Assembly (NCBI GenBank): GCA_016880695.1
Contig: JAEHCY010000036.1
Span: forward strand, 1 to 5,877
DNA: 5,877 bases
From: Chromatiaceae bacterium
GTDB taxonomy: Bacteria > Pseudomonadota > Gammaproteobacteria > Chromatiales > Chromatiaceae
Direction of reading: 5' to 3'
Shown here one piece after another: positions 1 to 5,835 of this stretch; within the stretch, counting starts at the first letter, position 1; every line of letters starts with the position of its first letter. The translations under genes and the position numbers were made by a program. A model generated the notes under the pieces. That model was not told where the DNA came from. It worked only from the letters and a program-made list of their open reading frames with translations, and searched no databases.

Positions 1-1035
1 GTTATCCCGTTCGATGTCGTGAAGCTTTTTCTGCGCCCGGCGGATGTCCGGGAGCAGTGGTTCCAGCGCGGTCGCGTAGCGTTCCCCCGATGCCAGTTGC
101 TGCTCAAGCCAGGTGGGGTTGGTCTCGTGGTTGGGGAACGCCTCGATGAAGATCTTGCGTGGCATGCGCGCCTGCTCCACGCACAGGCTCATGACGTTGC
201 GCTCCTGCATGCGAATGCGCTCGATGGTGGCGCGCAGGACCTGGGTCAGCTCGGAGAACACTCCGGGAACCAGTTTGAACTCGAGAAACGCATCAGATAC
301 CGCTTTCATCGCCTTGCGGGTGGGTTTCGCGTCGGGTCGCCGGGTGGCGAGCCGCTCCTTCCAGGCGGTATAGAGGGCGCGCAACTCGTCGAAGCGCCGT
401 GCCACCTCTACGGGGTCGGGGCCTGTGTCGATCGCCGGGGTGGCCGCCTCGTCGTCCACATCGTCGGTGACGACAGTCTCGGCCTTATTGAAGGGTGTGG
501 CAATGATTTCGGGCGCGTTCGGGTCGATGAAGCCGCAGATGACGTCGGTGATGCGGATCTCCTCACGACCGACTTTGTCGAAGATGGCGAGCAGGCGCTC
601 GATGGCCAGCGGATAGACCGACAGCGCGGCGAGCACCTGGTTGAGTCCGTCTTCGATGCGCTTGGCGATCTGCAGCTCGCCTTCCCGGGTGAGAAGCTCC
701 ACGGTGCCCATCTCGCGCATGTACATGCGCACCGGGTCAGTGGTGCGGCCGAACTCGCTGTCAACGCTCGCCAGGGCCGCGGCGGCGGCCTCCTCGGCGT
801 CCTCGTCGTCGCTGACGACGGCGTCGCTGAGGGTTTGGTCGATCAGATCCGGGGCGGTCTCGTGCACCATGATCCCCATGTCGTTGATCATGCGCACGAT
901 GTCTTCGATCTGCTCCGGTTCGACGATACCGGGCGGAAGGTGGTCGTTCACCTCCGAATAGGTCAGGAAGCCTTGGTCCTTACCCTTGGCGATGAGCTGC
1001 TTGAGCTGAGACTGGTTCTGTTCTTGATCCATCAT
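1..1035 (-). CDS. rpoD: RNA polymerase primary sigma factor RpoD (sigma-70), N-terminal part, cut by the window edge
   Basis: The housekeeping sigma factor binds core RNA polymerase and directs it to -10/-35 promoters. The 345 codons here are open to the left edge, so the C-terminal part (regions 2-4, which bind core and promoter) lies outside. Region 1.1 is at about residues 6-60, with LTYSEVNDHLP (24-34) and IEDIVRMINDMGI (43-55). An acidic linker follows (71-92). Region 1.2 is at about 96-130, with GRTTDPVRMYMREMGTVELL (96-115). Most of the sigma-70 non-conserved region follows, including FIDPNAPE, FKLVPGVF, RMQERNVMSLCVEQARMP and WLEQQLASG. Its acidic stretch (190-196) is much shorter than in E. 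coli. The start has two ATG codons in a row (1033-1035 and 1030-1032); E. coli RpoD begins MEQN, so the second is equally possible. No Shine-Dalgarno site precedes either. It is the last gene seen of the rpsU-yqeY-dnaG-rpoD operon. Identification is very secure. Confidence 0.97.
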   Translation of the reverse strand, partial: MMDQEQNQSQLKQLIAKGKDQGFLTYSEVNDHLPPGIVEPEQIEDIVRMINDMGIMVHETAPDLIDQTLSDAVVSDDEDAEEAAAAALASVDSEFGRTTDPVRMYMREMGTVELLTREGELQIAKRIEDGLNQVLAALSVYPLAIERLLAIFDKVGREEIRITDVICGFIDPNAPEIIATPFNKAETVVTDDVDDEAATPAIDTGPDPVEVARRFDELRALYTAWKERLATRRPDAKPTRKAMKAVSDAFLEFKLVPGVFSELTQVLRATIERIRMQERNVMSLCVEQARMPRKIFIEAFPNHETNPTWLEQQLASGERYATALEPLLPDIRRAQKKLHDIERDN

Positions 1036-1101
1036 GAGCTGGGCTTGGGAGCGATTTAAGGCAACTGATCAAACCGGTTAGTATAGCAGCAACAATGTGA
1101 A
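1036..1101 (-). promoter_or_regulatory. dnaG-rpoD gap with a candidate extended -10 promoter for rpoD
   Basis: This 66-base gap is AT-richer than its surroundings. On the minus strand it holds TGCTATACT (1080-1088): an extended -10 (TGn) followed by TATACT, five of six matches to TATAAT. Transcription would start near 1073, leaving a leader of about 38 bases before rpoD. No good -35 lies 16-18 bases upstream, which is tolerable for an extended -10 promoter. E. coli also has an rpoD-proximal promoter and an RNA processing site in this part of its operon, but I see nothing that identifies a cleavage site here. No hairpin with a T-run is present, so read-through from dnaG is expected. The promoter call is inference. 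Confidence 0.45.
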
Positions 1102-2874
1102 TTACTCGACATCTTGACCATCGGGTGGTTTCCGGTGGCCCCTTTGCAGCAGTTGTAGGAGCTGGCGCTTCTCCTCTGACGTCAGCTCGCTCGGTTTGTT
1201 CCGCCCCGCCAAACGCTGACCTTCCTGATTGCGGAACTGCTCGTTGAGTCGCGCGAGAGCCCCCAGGAACTCCGCCGCCATACCGCTCTCCGCCGTGACC
1301 GGTTGCAGCGTAAGCAGCCGGCGCAGGAAAACAGCCACCTCGCCCTCGCCCCAGCGCTCGATCAGTGCAGCCGTGGTGATAGTGGGGTGGGCGCGGAGAG
1401 TTTCAAGCAGTGTGGCGAGTAGCGCGATACCGCGCTGTTGCAGTCCCCGCCAGTCGGAGGGCATCTGGTCGGCCAGTGGTGCGAGGGCGGGCTGCTGGAT
1501 CAGGAGTGCAATGGCGAGTCGGGCCGCGCTCACGTTCTCGGGGGTGCGTTTTCCGCGGCGGCTCGACGGCGAGCGGGTGGGTGAAGTCCCGGCTGAAGGT
1601 CCGAGGCCGAGCTGTTTGCGCTCCAGGCCCACCAACTCGGTCAGGCGTTTGACCAAGAGGTCGCGGTAGATGCCAGGGGGAACCTGCTGTAGCAGCGGCT
1701 GCGCCGCCTCCGCCAGGCGGGCGCGGCCATCGAGGCTTTCGGTGTCCAGCTCCGCCTGCAGCCGCGCGAAGAAAAACTCCGACAGCGGGGTGGCCGCTGC
1801 CAGCCGCGATGTAAAGGCCTCCTTGCCCTCTTTCCTAACCAGAGTGTCGGGGTCCTCTCCCTCGGGCAAGAAAAGGAAGCGGAACTCCCGACCCGCCCGG
1901 GCGAAGGGCAAGGCGGTCAGCATTGCTTTCCCAGCCGCTGCCTTGCCGGCCGCATCGCCATCGAAGCAGAACAGGATCTCGGGTGCGGTGCGCGAGAGCC
2001 GCTCGAGGTGCTGGGGGGTGGTGGCCGTGCCGAGGGTGGCCATCGCGAAGCGGATACCGAACTGGGCGAGGGCAATCACGTCGAGATAGCCCTCGACGAT
2101 AACCACCCGCTCGAGCTGGCGCAGGGCGGTTCGCGCCTCGTACAGCCCGTAGAGCTCCGCGCCTTTATGGAACAGCGGCGTCTCGGGGGAGTTGAGGTAT
2201 TTCGGTTCCCCCGGCCCGATTGTCCGTCCGCCGAAGCCGATGATGCGCCCGCGGGGGTCGCGGATGGGAAACATAATCCGGTCGCGGAAGCGGTCGTACA
2301 GGCTCCCCGGTCGCTCGGCCAGGAGGCCGCACTGGAGGAGTCTTTCGATGGTGTGGCGGTCGGCGCTCAGCACTGCGCGCAGGTTGTCCCACCCCGGCGG
2401 CGCGTAGCCCAGCCCGAACTCCGCCGCGATCTCCCCGGAGAGGCCTCGGCCCCTGAGGTATTCCACGGCGCGCGGGGCCTGGGGGTGGGTGCGTAACTGT
2501 TGGCGGTAGAATCGGGCGGCCTCCTCCAGGGTGGCATAGAGGGGCGCGAGATCCGGGCCGCGGTCCTCGCCCTCGGCCCGCGGCACCTCCAGGCCGACCA
2601 TCCGGGCCAGCTCTGTCACCGCCTCGACAAAGCCGAGCCGGTCATACTCCATCAGGAAGCCCACCGCGGTCCCGTGGGCGCCGCAGCCGAAGCAGTGATA
2701 GAACTGCTTTTCGCGGCTGACGGTGAAGGAGGGCGTCTTCTCGTTGTGGAACGGGCAGCAGGCCTGAAATTCCTTTCCCGCACGGCGAAGTGATACGCGG
2801 CCGTTTATGACATCGATGATGTCGACGCGGCTCAGAACCTGGTCAATGAATTCGGGCGGAATCCTGCCGGCCAT
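1102..2874 (-). CDS. dnaG: DNA primase DnaG
   Basis: Makes the short RNA primers that start Okazaki fragments and leading strands, working at the fork with the DnaB helicase. The 590 residues (E. coli 581) show the full domain order. The CHC2 zinc-binding domain has ligands C40, H43 (CPFH), C61 and C64 (CFGC), the same numbering as E. coli. The RNA-polymerase core includes YLRGRGL (139-145), DRFRDRIMFPIRD (194-206) and PKYLNSPETPLFHKG (224-238). The TOPRIM fold has VVIVEGYLDV with the catalytic glutamate E261, and FDGDAAG with the metal-binding D305 and D307. A Ser/Arg/Pro-rich linker (about 425-447) leads to a helical C-terminal domain that in this family binds DnaB. The start is supported by MAGRIP, as in E. 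coli, but no Shine-Dalgarno site precedes it. It lies 42 bases after yqeY and 66 before rpoD. All catalytic residues are present, so it should be functional. Confidence 0.98.
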   Translation of the reverse strand: MAGRIPPEFIDQVLSRVDIIDVINGRVSLRRAGKEFQACCPFHNEKTPSFTVSREKQFYHCFGCGAHGTAVGFLMEYDRLGFVEAVTELARMVGLEVPRAEGEDRGPDLAPLYATLEEAARFYRQQLRTHPQAPRAVEYLRGRGLSGEIAAEFGLGYAPPGWDNLRAVLSADRHTIERLLQCGLLAERPGSLYDRFRDRIMFPIRDPRGRIIGFGGRTIGPGEPKYLNSPETPLFHKGAELYGLYEARTALRQLERVVIVEGYLDVIALAQFGIRFAMATLGTATTPQHLERLSRTAPEILFCFDGDAAGKAAAGKAMLTALPFARAGREFRFLFLPEGEDPDTLVRKEGKEAFTSRLAAATPLSEFFFARLQAELDTESLDGRARLAEAAQPLLQQVPPGIYRDLLVKRLTELVGLERKQLGLGPSAGTSPTRSPSSRRGKRTPENVSAARLAIALLIQQPALAPLADQMPSDWRGLQQRGIALLATLLETLRAHPTITTAALIERWGEGEVAVFLRRLLTLQPVTAESGMAAEFLGALARLNEQFRNQEGQRLAGRNKPSELTSEEKRQLLQLLQRGHRKPPDGQDVE

Positions 2875-2916
2875 GCGGCGAGGGAACAGAAGAAAACCGA
2901 GGGGGGGTGCGGATCG

Positions 2917-3360
2917 TCAACCCGAGAGCTTGGCCTTGACCAGGGCACTCACCACGCCCATTTCGGCCCGACCCTGGACCTGCGGGCGCAAATGGGCCAT
3001 CAACTTGCCCATGTCGCGCATGCTGCTCGCGCCGCTGGCAGCAATGGCCTCCTGGATCAATCGCTGCAGCTCTTCTTCGCTGAGGGGCTGGGGCAGGTAG
3101 GACTGGCAAAGGCTGAGCTCGGCCTCCTCCTTCTGCGCCAGGTCCTCGCGCGCCGCGCGCCGGAACTGCTCGATCGAGTCCCGGCGCTGCTTGATCATCT
3201 TTTCCAGCACGCCCAAGACCTGGTCGTCGCTGAGCTCGATCCGCTCGTCGATCTCCCTCTGCTTGATGGCCGCGACGATCAGCCGCAGCGTGCCGAGACG
3301 CGGCTTGTCGCCCGCCTTGAGGGCGGCCTTCATGTCGTCCTGGATGCGCTGCTTCAACAT
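2917..3360 (-). CDS. YqeY/GatB-like domain protein
   Basis: A 147-residue protein of the YqeY family, which resembles the C-terminal helical tRNA-binding domain of GatB, the B subunit of the tRNA-dependent amidotransferase. Its cellular role is not firmly established; a link to tRNA or aminoacyl-tRNA is inferred only from that similarity. Two helical parts are visible. The N-terminal half (1-90) has MLKQRIQDDMKAALKAGD, a TLRLIVAAIKQREID helix and an ELSLCQSYLPQPL junction. The C-terminal GatB-like half (about 94-147) has the typical MGKLMAHLRPQVQGRAEMG followed by VVSALVKAKL. Length is normal and there is no signal peptide or membrane segment. It sits 25 bases after rpsU and 42 before dnaG, the same position as in the Pseudomonas locus; E. 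coli lacks a gene here. No Shine-Dalgarno site precedes the ATG. Family assignment is firm, function uncertain. Confidence 0.93.
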   Translation of the reverse strand: MLKQRIQDDMKAALKAGDKPRLGTLRLIVAAIKQREIDERIELSDDQVLGVLEKMIKQRRDSIEQFRRAAREDLAQKEEAELSLCQSYLPQPLSEEELQRLIQEAIAASGASSMRDMGKLMAHLRPQVQGRAEMGVVSALVKAKLSG

Positions 3361-3369
3361 GGCGGGGCG

Positions 3370-3380
3370 GGGGTAACCCC
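3370..3380. repeat. Short GC hairpin between rpsU and yqeY
   Basis: GGGG (3370-3373) and CCCC (3377-3380) enclose a three-base loop, within the 25 bases between rpsU and yqeY. No T-run follows on the minus strand, so it is not a standard intrinsic terminator. E. coli has a partial terminator just after rpsU that lets ribosomal protein exceed primase; this hairpin lies in the equivalent place, but a similar role is only a guess. It could also hide or expose the yqeY start region. Confidence 0.35.
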
Positions 3381-3385
3381 GGGGA

Positions 3386-3601
3386 TCAGTACTGGCGTTC
3401 CCAGCGGCGGGATTCGCGGTGGAGCTTCTTCAGGTGACGTTTGACGGCGGCGGCGCGCTGGCGCTTGCGCTCTGCGGTGGGTTTCTCGTAGAACTCGCGG
3501 CGGCGTACCTCGGCGAGGATGCCGGCCTTTTCGCAGGAGCGCTTGAATCGGCGCATGGCGATCTCGAAGGGTTCATTTTCTCTAACGCGCACGCTGGGCA
3601 T
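3386..3601 (-). CDS. rpsU: 30S ribosomal protein bS21
   Basis: A small, very basic protein of the 30S platform, located near the anti-Shine-Dalgarno end of 16S rRNA and needed for efficient initiation on natural messages. The 71 residues equal the E. coli length and match it closely: [20 protein letters not shown] (5-24), [20 protein letters not shown] (26-45) and a Lys/Arg-rich C-terminal helix (46-70). The start is set by [12 protein letters not shown] and by a strong Shine-Dalgarno site, GAGGTGA, nine bases upstream. It is the first gene of the leftward operon with yqeY, dnaG and rpoD. It is divergent from tsaD, so its promoter must lie in the 196-base gap to the right. Confidence 0.98.
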   Translation of the reverse strand: MPSVRVRENEPFEIAMRRFKRSCEKAGILAEVRRREFYEKPTAERKRQRAAAVKRHLKKLHRESRRWERQY

Positions 3602-3609
3602 TGGAACGG

Positions 3610-3617
3610 GTCACCTC
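3610..3617 (-). promoter_or_regulatory. Shine-Dalgarno site of rpsU
   Basis: On the minus strand this reads GAGGTGAC, with GAGGTGA complementary to the 16S rRNA tail, nine bases before the rpsU ATG. It is the only strong ribosome-binding site in the leftward operon. Confidence 0.8.
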
Positions 3618-3627
3618 ATGAAAGCTA

Positions 3628-3636
3628 TGGGATAAT
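3628..3636 (+). promoter_or_regulatory. Candidate extended -10 promoter towards tsaD
   Basis: TGGGATAAT has the TGn extension and GATAAT, five of six matches to TATAAT. The -35 position at a 17-base spacer (GGGTCA, 3608-3613) matches only three of six. Transcription would start near 3643 and leave a leader of about 155 bases before tsaD. The site lies 27 bases upstream of the rpsU start, so it would overlap the rpsU control region. Confidence 0.4.
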
Positions 3637-3781
3637 GAAAAACATAAAGGCAGAAAAGTTTAGCCGAATAGTGCCTTCACATGCAAAGATGATGCGCGCC
3701 TTCCCGGGGGTCCCGCCAGGGTCGCGCGGAATCCTCTGACGGCGGGCGCGGCGCTCCCCTCTCTCGATGATTCCGATATTC

Positions 3782-3788
3782 AGAAAGG
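3782..3788 (+). promoter_or_regulatory. Shine-Dalgarno site of tsaD
   Basis: AGAAAGG lies nine bases before the ATG at 3798 and supports that start codon, which also gives the conserved N-terminus [14 protein letters not shown]. Confidence 0.7.
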
Positions 3789-3797
3789 TATTGTCCG

Positions 3798-4829
3798 ATG
3801 CGCGTGCTCGGTATTGAGACCTCCTGCGACGAGACCGGCGCGGCCATCTACGATGGCGAGGCGGGCCTTCTGGCCCATGCGGTGTACTCTCAGGTAGCGC
3901 TGCACGCCGAATATGGCGGGGTGGTTCCGGAGTTGGCCTCGCGGGACCATGTCCGCAAGACGCTTCCCCTGATCCGGGAGGTCATGGGTGAGGCGGGATT
4001 GGCCGCTGGGGCGATCGATGGCGTGGCTTACACCGCGGGCCCTGGTCTCATCGGCGCCCTCTTGGTGGGGGCCGCCATCGGGCGCAGCCTTGCCTGGGCC
4101 TGGAGGGTGCCCGCGGTGGCGGTTCATCACATGGAGGGCCACCTGCTGGCCCCCATGCTGGAGGCCCCTGCCCCCGAGTTCCCCTTCGTGGCCCTACTGG
4201 TATCGGGGGGGCACACCCAGTTGGTGGAGGTGACGGGGGTCGGGCGCTATCGACTGCTGGGGGAGTCTCTCGACGACGCCGCTGGGGAAGCCTTCGACAA
4301 GATCGCCAAGATCCTTGGTCTGCCCTATCCCGGGGGTCCCGCGCTTGCCCGATTGGCCGAACGAGGTGACCCGAAGCGGTTCGAGTTCCCGCGCCCCATG
4401 ACCGACCGTCCGGGGCTCGACTTCAGCTTCAGCGGGCTCAAGACCTTCACACTGAACACGCTGCACGCGGAGCTTCCGGGGACGGGGAATTCCGATCAGC
4501 TCAAGGCCGACGTGGCCCGCGCCTTCGAGGAGGCGGTGGTGGACACCCTCGTCGTCAAGTGTCGCCGCGCGGTGCGCGAGACGGGCTGCCGCCGGCTGGT
4601 GTTGTCCGGGGGGGTGGCGGCCAATCGGTGCTTGCGCGAGCGCGTGGACCTGATGATGGCCGCCGAGGGCGGGCGAAGCTACTACCCCAGGCTGGTTTTT
4701 TGCACCGACAACGGCGCCATGATTGCCTACGCCGGTTGGCAGCGCCTGCGCGCCGGCGAGCAGGTGGCGCTCGGGTTTTCCCCCAGGGCCCGCTGGCCCT
4801 TGGACAGCCTCCCGCCGGTCGGCGCCTAA
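3798..4829 (+). CDS. tsaD: tRNA N6-adenosine threonylcarbamoyltransferase TsaD
   Basis: Transfers the threonylcarbamoyl group from threonylcarbamoyl-AMP to A37 of tRNAs that read ANN codons, giving t6A. In bacteria it works in the cytoplasm with TsaB and TsaE, using the intermediate made by TsaC; none of these partners is in the window. The 343 residues (E. coli 337) follow the Kae1/TsaD family throughout. [14 protein letters not shown] is at 1-14 and [13 protein letters not shown] at 42-54. The metal-binding HMEGH motif gives H111 and H115, SGGHT is at 136-140, and [10 protein letters not shown] at 159-168. [20 protein letters not shown] is at 197-216, LSGGVAANR at 269-277, and [13 protein letters not shown] at 301-313 with metal ligand D304. 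All key residues are intact. It is divergent from rpsU, and its TAA shares four bases with the plsY stop. Older annotations call it Gcp or O-sialoglycoprotein endopeptidase; that activity is not supported for the family. Confidence 0.98.
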   Translation: MRVLGIETSCDETGAAIYDGEAGLLAHAVYSQVALHAEYGGVVPELASRDHVRKTLPLIREVMGEAGLAAGAIDGVAYTAGPGLIGALLVGAAIGRSLAWAWRVPAVAVHHMEGHLLAPMLEAPAPEFPFVALLVSGGHTQLVEVTGVGRYRLLGESLDDAAGEAFDKIAKILGLPYPGGPALARLAERGDPKRFEFPRPMTDRPGLDFSFSGLKTFTLNTLHAELPGTGNSDQLKADVARAFEEAVVDTLVVKCRRAVRETGCRRLVLSGGVAANRCLRERVDLMMAAEGGRSYYPRLVFCTDNGAMIAYAGWQRLRAGEQVALGFSPRARWPLDSLPPVGA

Positions 4830-4865
4830 TCCCCTTCGGTATTCCCGATGCGGTCTTCGGCGCCG
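4820..4865. repeat. Seven-base inverted repeat around the tsaD/plsY stop codons
   Basis: CGGCGCC (4820-4826) can pair with GGCGCCG (4859-4865) across a 32-base loop that includes both stop codons. Neither strand has a T-run after the stem, and the loop is long, so it is a poor terminator. It may be chance in GC-rich DNA. Confidence 0.2.
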
Positions 4866-5425
4866 GTTAGCAGGTTGTGAATATTGCTCCGGTGACGCCA
4901 GAACAGGATCAGGGTGATTAGCACCTGCATGCCGATCAGCGCCGGTTCCGGCCAGAAATACCAGACGATTGCGGGCGCAAGCGCCATCGATACCAGCGCC
5001 GAGAGCGACGAGATCTTGACCACGTAGGCCATGAACAGCCACACCGCTGCCACCGTGAGGCCCACTGGCCAGTAAAGCCCCCACTGCACGCCGAGGGCCG
5101 TCGCCACGCCCTTGCCCCCCTGGAAACCAAAGAACACCGGATAGAGATGGCCGAGAAAGGCCGCCAGGCCGGTGGCCGCCAGGGCGAGGGCGTCCACCCC
5201 CAGCAGATGCCCGATCAACAGCGGCAGCACCCCCTTGAGGCTGTCGCCCGCGAGGGTGAGGGTTGCCGCCTTCTTGCCGCCGATGCGGAGTACATTGGTG
5301 GCCCCGGGGTTCTTCGAGCCCTGGGTCCTCGGGTCCGGCAGACCCATGAGCCGGCAGACCAGGATGGCGCTGGAAACGGAGCCGAGCAAATAGGCGCCGA
5401 GGATGAGGAGGGCAGTGGTGATCAT
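4826..5425 (-). CDS. plsY: Glycerol-3-phosphate acyltransferase PlsY (acyl-phosphate dependent)
   Basis: An inner-membrane enzyme that moves an acyl group from acyl-phosphate (made by PlsX) to position 1 of glycerol-3-phosphate, giving lysophosphatidic acid. The 199 residues are strongly hydrophobic, with about five membrane segments (roughly 3-23, 53-77, 80-100, 111-136, 142-175), as known for the family. The conserved loops are present: [19 protein letters not shown] (29-47), [18 protein letters not shown] (92-109) and SSLSALV (139-145). E. coli has GSGN where this protein has GSKN (K38). I chose the ATG at 5423-5425 because [16 protein letters not shown] fits the family start and a promoter candidate places the transcript start there. 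An in-frame GTG at 5429-5431 would add two residues. Neither start has a Shine-Dalgarno site. The gene converges on tsaD with a 4-base overlap of stop codons. folB, its neighbour in Pseudomonas, is absent upstream. Confidence 0.96.
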   Translation of the reverse strand: MITTALLILGAYLLGSVSSAILVCRLMGLPDPRTQGSKNPGATNVLRIGGKKAATLTLAGDSLKGVLPLLIGHLLGVDALALAATGLAAFLGHLYPVFFGFQGGKGVATALGVQWGLYWPVGLTVAAVWLFMAYVVKISSLSALVSMALAPAIVWYFWPEPALIGMQVLITLILFWRHRSNIHNLLTGAEDRIGNTEGD

Positions 5426-5431
5426 TCCCAC

Positions 5432-5460
5432 ATTGGACCGGCAAAGGAGTGGGCGGTCAA
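5432..5460 (-). promoter_or_regulatory. Candidate sigma-70 promoter of plsY
   Basis: On the minus strand TTGACC (5455-5460, five of six to TTGACA) and TCCAAT (5432-5437, four of six to TATAAT) are separated by an ideal 17 bases. Initiation seven bases after the -10 falls on the A of the plsY ATG at 5425, so the message would have almost no leader. That agrees with the missing Shine-Dalgarno site. The match is by eye, and the -10 is imperfect. Confidence 0.45.
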
Positions 5461-5597
5461 GTTGATCGCTGTGGTGTCGGGCAACGCTGCGCCTGTCCCC
5501 AAAGGTGGCGCGGGACGATCCCTCAATACGCTGCTGCGCGCCTACTCCAGACGAACGGAGAGTCCCCGGTTCGGTTAAGCGCTGTTGGCCCCGAGCA

Positions 5598-5612
5598 GGC
5601 CGGAAATCGGCC
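5598..5612. repeat. Small inverted repeat
   Basis: GGCCG (5598-5602) pairs with CGGCC (5608-5612) over a GAAAT loop. A similar hairpin, CGCCG-AAATA-CGGCG, occurs at 5821-5835, and both share the core CCG, AAAT, CGG. No T-run follows either. The likeness may be chance or a short palindromic repeat unit. Confidence 0.3.
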
Positions 5613-5630
5613 GCGTCGGGAGCCGTGAAG

Positions 5631-5643
5631 CCCCAAGCTGGGG
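5631..5643. repeat. Small inverted repeat
   Basis: CCCCA (5631-5635) pairs with TGGGG (5639-5643) over a three-base AGC loop. No T-run follows on either strand, and no gene ends nearby, so a terminator role is not supported. Confidence 0.25.
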
Positions 5644-5820
5644 ATCAAGGTTCGCCGCCTATTCCCAGGCCAGCAGCTCTTCATCGCCCTGGGCCTTGCC
5701 GCGCAGGGCGCGGGGCTGTCCAGTTGATGGGTCTCGATTGCCGTCAGGCGTACAACTCCGCTTGCGAGTCCAGGTGATGGCGATCTCCTCGCGTTGACAC
5801 GGAGATCAATGAGTTTCGTT

Positions 5821-5835
5821 CGCCGAAATACGGCG
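5821..5835. repeat. Small inverted repeat near the right edge
   Basis: CGCCG (5821-5825) and CGGCG (5831-5835) enclose AAATA. It resembles the hairpin at 5598-5612. On the plus strand TTCTG follows, which is too poor in T for a convincing terminator. Confidence 0.25.

Larger units (their letters stand above)
3602..3797. promoter_or_regulatory. Divergent promoter region between rpsU and tsaD
   Basis: The 196-base gap must hold promoters for both directions. Its rpsU half (about 3620-3690) is markedly AT-rich. For rpsU I can offer only weak candidates: TTGCAT (3681-3686) and TAAACT (3657-3662) with an 18-base spacer, or CATTAT (3632-3637) with no usable -35. For tsaD the best candidate is the extended -10 at 3628-3636. 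The half next to tsaD (about 3690-3770) is GC-rich with no clear element. I looked for a LexA box (CTGT-N8-ACAG), known upstream of rpsU in E. coli, and did not find one. Confidence 0.6.

Noticed and set aside
19..1059. 346-codon open frame on the plus strand opposite rpoD
   Set aside because: It is the antisense shadow of rpoD, whose minus-strand translation matches the sigma-70 N-terminus throughout; the plus-strand product resembles nothing and is a by-product of GC-rich codon use.
2875..2916. Run of seven G (2901-2907) and nearby TTTTC considered as a terminator between yqeY and dnaG
   Set aside because: No paired stem precedes the T-rich bases on the minus strand; the C-run has no G partner close enough.
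3774..3780. GATATT just before tsaD as a -10 element
   Set aside because: A transcript from it would start inside the tsaD Shine-Dalgarno site, and no -35 is found at the right distance.
3602..3797. LexA box expected from the E. coli rpsU promoter
   Set aside because: No CTGT-N8-ACAG or near match is visible in the gap.
4194..5444. 416-codon open frame on the minus strand across plsY and tsaD
   Set aside because: It overlaps plsY in another frame and tsaD in antisense. Its product is a Gly/Arg/His-rich low-quality sequence, while both real genes have full family motifs.
5147..5578. 143-codon plus-strand open frame reaching from inside plsY into the right-hand gap
   Set aside because: About two thirds is antisense to plsY, no Shine-Dalgarno site or recognisable motif is present, and the part beyond plsY shows no conserved pattern.
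5505..5797. Two plus-strand open frames (5505-5777 and 5585-5797)
   Set aside because: They overlap each other in different frames, have Arg/Pro/Ser-rich products without motifs, and lack ribosome-binding sites.
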